NCBI GenBank assembly: GCA_026989995.1
Contig: JALSIO010000778.1
Span: 1-8,767, forward strand
Source: Myxococcales bacterium
GTDB lineage: Bacteria > Myxococcota_A > UBA9160 > JALSIO01
Direction: 5' to 3'
DNA: 8,767 nucleotides
Shown piece by piece: positions 7,477 through 8,767 of this stretch. Below the pieces are notes generated by a model. It ran no database searches. It worked only from the letters and a program-made list of their open reading frames with translations, and had not been told where the DNA came from. Position 1 is the first letter of the stretch. Each line of letters opens with the position of its first letter. The position numbers and the translations under genes were made by a program.

Positions 7477-8579
7477 GCCCCCCCCAGCACCGTCGCCCCT
7501 GGTTCACGCTGCGCTACCGGCCCGGCGTTCTGGAGCTCCTCGACCAGCGGGAGCTCCCGGAGCGCGAGGTGGTCCTGGCGCTCCGGAGTGCCGAGGACGT
7601 GGCCCGGGCGATCGAGGGAATGGCGGTGCGCGGAGCACCGGCCATCGGTTGCGCGGCGGCCTTCGGCGTGGCCCTCGCGGCGCGCGGGAGCGCACCCGAC
7701 GGCCCCGCCGCGGTGCGGGAGGCGGCGAGGGCGGCGGAAAGTCGCCTGGCGCGCACGCGGCCCACGGCCGTGAACCTCTTCTTCGCACTGGGGCGGATGC
7801 GCGAGGCCCTCGAGGGCGCCGCGGGCGGGTCTGCGGACGATGGCGAGGCGCTCGCAGGGCGCCTCGAGGAGGAGGCGTCGGCACTGGCCCGCGAAGACGC
7901 GGAGGCGTGTCGCGCCATCGGCCGCGCCGGTGCCGCGCTGCTTCCGGAGCGTGCCCGGGTGCTCACGCACTGCAACGCCGGAGCGCTCGCCACCGCCGGA
8001 ATCGGGACGGCGCTCGCCGTGATCCGGGTCGCCGTCGAGCAGGGGCGCCGGGTGGAGGTCTTCGCGGACGAGACGCGCCCCCTCCTCCAGGGCGCCCGGC
8101 TCACCGCCTGGGAGCTCGTCCGGGACGGCATCCCCGTCACCGTTCTTCCGGACGGAGCGGCCGCGCACCTCATGCGGCGCGGCGAGGTCGACCTCGTGGT
8201 GGTCGGCGCCGACCGGATCGCGAGAAACGGGGATGTCGCCAACAAGATCGGGACCTACGGGCTCGCGGTGCTCGCCCGCCACCACGAGGTGCCCTTCTAC
8301 GTGGCGGCGCCGCTTTCGACCTGGGATCCGGGGACCTCTTCCGGATCGGGGATCCCCATCGAGGAGCGGGCGCCCGAGGAGGTGGCGTGCGTCGGCGACC
8401 GGATGCTGGTTCCCGGGGGCGTCCCGGTGCGCAACCCGGCCTTCGACGTGACTCCCGCGGAGCTCGTCACCGCCATCGTGACCGACGCGGGGGTGGCGCG
8501 CCCGCCGTACGCCCGGTCGCTCGAGGCCCTCGCCCGGAAGGCGAAGGGCCCGGGGCCGAAGGCCCTCCCCGTCCGGTAG
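7473..8579 (+). CDS. mtnA: S-methyl-5-thioribose-1-phosphate isomerase
   Basis: MtnA, 368 residues, converts 5-methylthioribose 1-phosphate to 5-methylthioribulose 1-phosphate in methionine salvage. It belongs to the eIF2B alpha/beta/delta-like isomerase fold. Family marks in order: LLDQRELP (22-29), [20 protein letters not shown] (50-69), [14 protein letters not shown] (96-109), [19 protein letters not shown] (163-181), [19 protein letters not shown] (197-215), [21 protein letters not shown] (242-262), [13 protein letters not shown] (273-285) and IPIEER (294-299). The catalytic pair known from B. subtilis MtnA, a Cys and an Asp, corresponds to Cys167 and Asp247. At 226-234 the protein has PDGAAAHLM, where relatives I recall have a D-N-M-A or D-S-A type loop, a minor change. 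GTG 7473 overlaps the previous stop as GTGA, with no clear Shine-Dalgarno sequence, so translation is probably coupled to the upstream gene. Eight C in a row (7478-7485) lie directly behind the start. No kinase or phosphorylase partner (mtnK, mtnP) is visible here. Confidence 0.96.
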   Translation: MSPPQHRRPWFTLRYRPGVLELLDQRELPEREVVLALRSAEDVARAIEGMAVRGAPAIGCAAAFGVALAARGSAPDGPAAVREAARAAESRLARTRPTAVNLFFALGRMREALEGAAGGSADDGEALAGRLEEEASALAREDAEACRAIGRAGAALLPERARVLTHCNAGALATAGIGTALAVIRVAVEQGRRVEVFADETRPLLQGARLTAWELVRDGIPVTVLPDGAAAHLMRRGEVDLVVVGADRIARNGDVANKIGTYGLAVLARHHEVPFYVAAPLSTWDPGTSSGSGIPIEERAPEEVACVGDRMLVPGGVPVRNPAFDVTPAELVTAIVTDAGVARPPYARSLEALARKAKGPGPKALPVR

Positions 8580-8600
8580 GGGCGGCGTTGCGAACCGCGT

Positions 8601-8630
8601 CCGGCCGGAAACCCCGCGAGCGGCGGCCGG
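8601..8630. terminator. GC-rich inverted repeat, possible terminator between converging genes
   Basis: CCGGCCG at 8601-8607 pairs exactly with CGGCCGG at 8624-8630. Inside, CCG (8614-8616) and CGG (8621-8623) can extend the stem after a small bulge. It lies 21 bases after the mtnA stop and before the stop of the leftward gene at the right edge, where a terminator serving both directions would be expected. No T-run follows on either strand, so intrinsic termination is uncertain, and in DNA this GC-rich such pairs also arise by chance. Confidence 0.3.
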
Positions 8631-8654
8631 GCCGGAGGTGCGAGGTCGGGCCGC

Positions 8655-8767
8655 TCACGGGTCTCCCCCGCCTTCCTCCCCGGGCGCCTGCGGGGCCTCG
8701 CGCAGGTCGCGCACCAGGATCTGTTCGTGATGGCGGCTCCGGTCCGGAGCCCGCAGGCCCGGCACGG
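8655..8767 (-). CDS. 3' end of an unidentified leftward gene
   Basis: On the minus strand a frame is open from the right edge to a TGA at 8657-8655. The 36 visible residues include RSRHHEQILVRDLRE and end in an acidic, Gly-rich tail, APGEEGGGDP. Most third codon positions are G or C, which favours this frame over the alternatives on either strand. The piece is too short for me to name a family. If real, it converges on mtnA with about 75 bases between the two stops. That gap holds an inverted repeat and nothing else that I can see. Confidence 0.5.
   Translation of the reverse strand, partial: VPGLRAPDRSRHHEQILVRDLREAPQAPGEEGGGDP

Noticed and set aside
7395..8285. Minus-strand open frame (296 codons) opposite mtnA
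   Set aside because: mtnA on the other strand is unmistakable. The antisense product has no motif and crosses into the neighbouring gene's 3' end.
8545..8566. Inverted repeat AGGGCC / GGCCCT with a 10-base loop at the end of mtnA
   Set aside because: The stem is only 6 bases, lies inside the coding sequence and has no T-run after it. It is expected by chance in this base composition.
8467..8658. Small minus-strand open frame at the end of mtnA and the gap beyond
   Set aside because: Its composition is that of shadow frames (Arg, Pro, Gly, Ser). It overlaps the mtnA 3' end and shows no start signal.

Overview
This window is very GC-rich DNA (roughly 70% or more by eye, with third codon positions almost always G or C). 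It comes from a bacterium with a Gram-negative type of envelope, because it carries an AsmA-family protein. The GatCAB set in the order gatC-gatA-gatB, a DEAD-box helicase with a basic tail and a high GC content would fit a deltaproteobacterium in the old sense (Myxococcota or a related uncultivated lineage). That placement is an inference from style, not from a marker gene. I saw no tRNA or rRNA gene, insertion sequence, CRISPR array, phage gene or other sign of recent transfer.

Layout. Two genes run leftwards in the first 2.1 kb. The DEAD-box RNA helicase (626-2080) is followed by the start of an exported protein of unknown function (619 to the left edge, incomplete). A 55-base gap at 2081-2135 separates them from a rightward cluster of five tightly packed genes: gatC, gatA, gatB, an AsmA-family gene and mtnA (2136-8579). 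Junctions in this cluster are a 6-base gap, a 1-base overlap, a 2-base gap (or a 4-base overlap if the GTG start is used) and a 4-base overlap. It therefore looks like one transcript with coupled translation. After mtnA there is a short gap with a GC-rich inverted repeat. The 3' end of an unidentified leftward gene then enters from the right edge.

How the genes fit together. GatC, GatA and GatB form the complete amidotransferase that converts Glu-tRNA(Gln) and/or Asp-tRNA(Asn) to the amidated forms, so this organism probably lacks GlnRS, AsnRS or both. The catalytic Lys-Ser-Ser triad is intact in GatA. The AsmA-like protein is a membrane-anchored, probably periplasmic protein of envelope homeostasis. 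MtnA is the methylthioribose-1-phosphate isomerase of methionine salvage, with both catalytic residues in place. The last two have no evident biochemical link to tRNA amidation and may simply share the promoter.

Overall this is a housekeeping region. I found no convincing undescribed system. The most useful points are the partial exported protein at the left edge, the compact divergent intergenic region with a possibly leaderless gatC, the unusual operon partners, and several very long open frames that are artefacts of the base composition.
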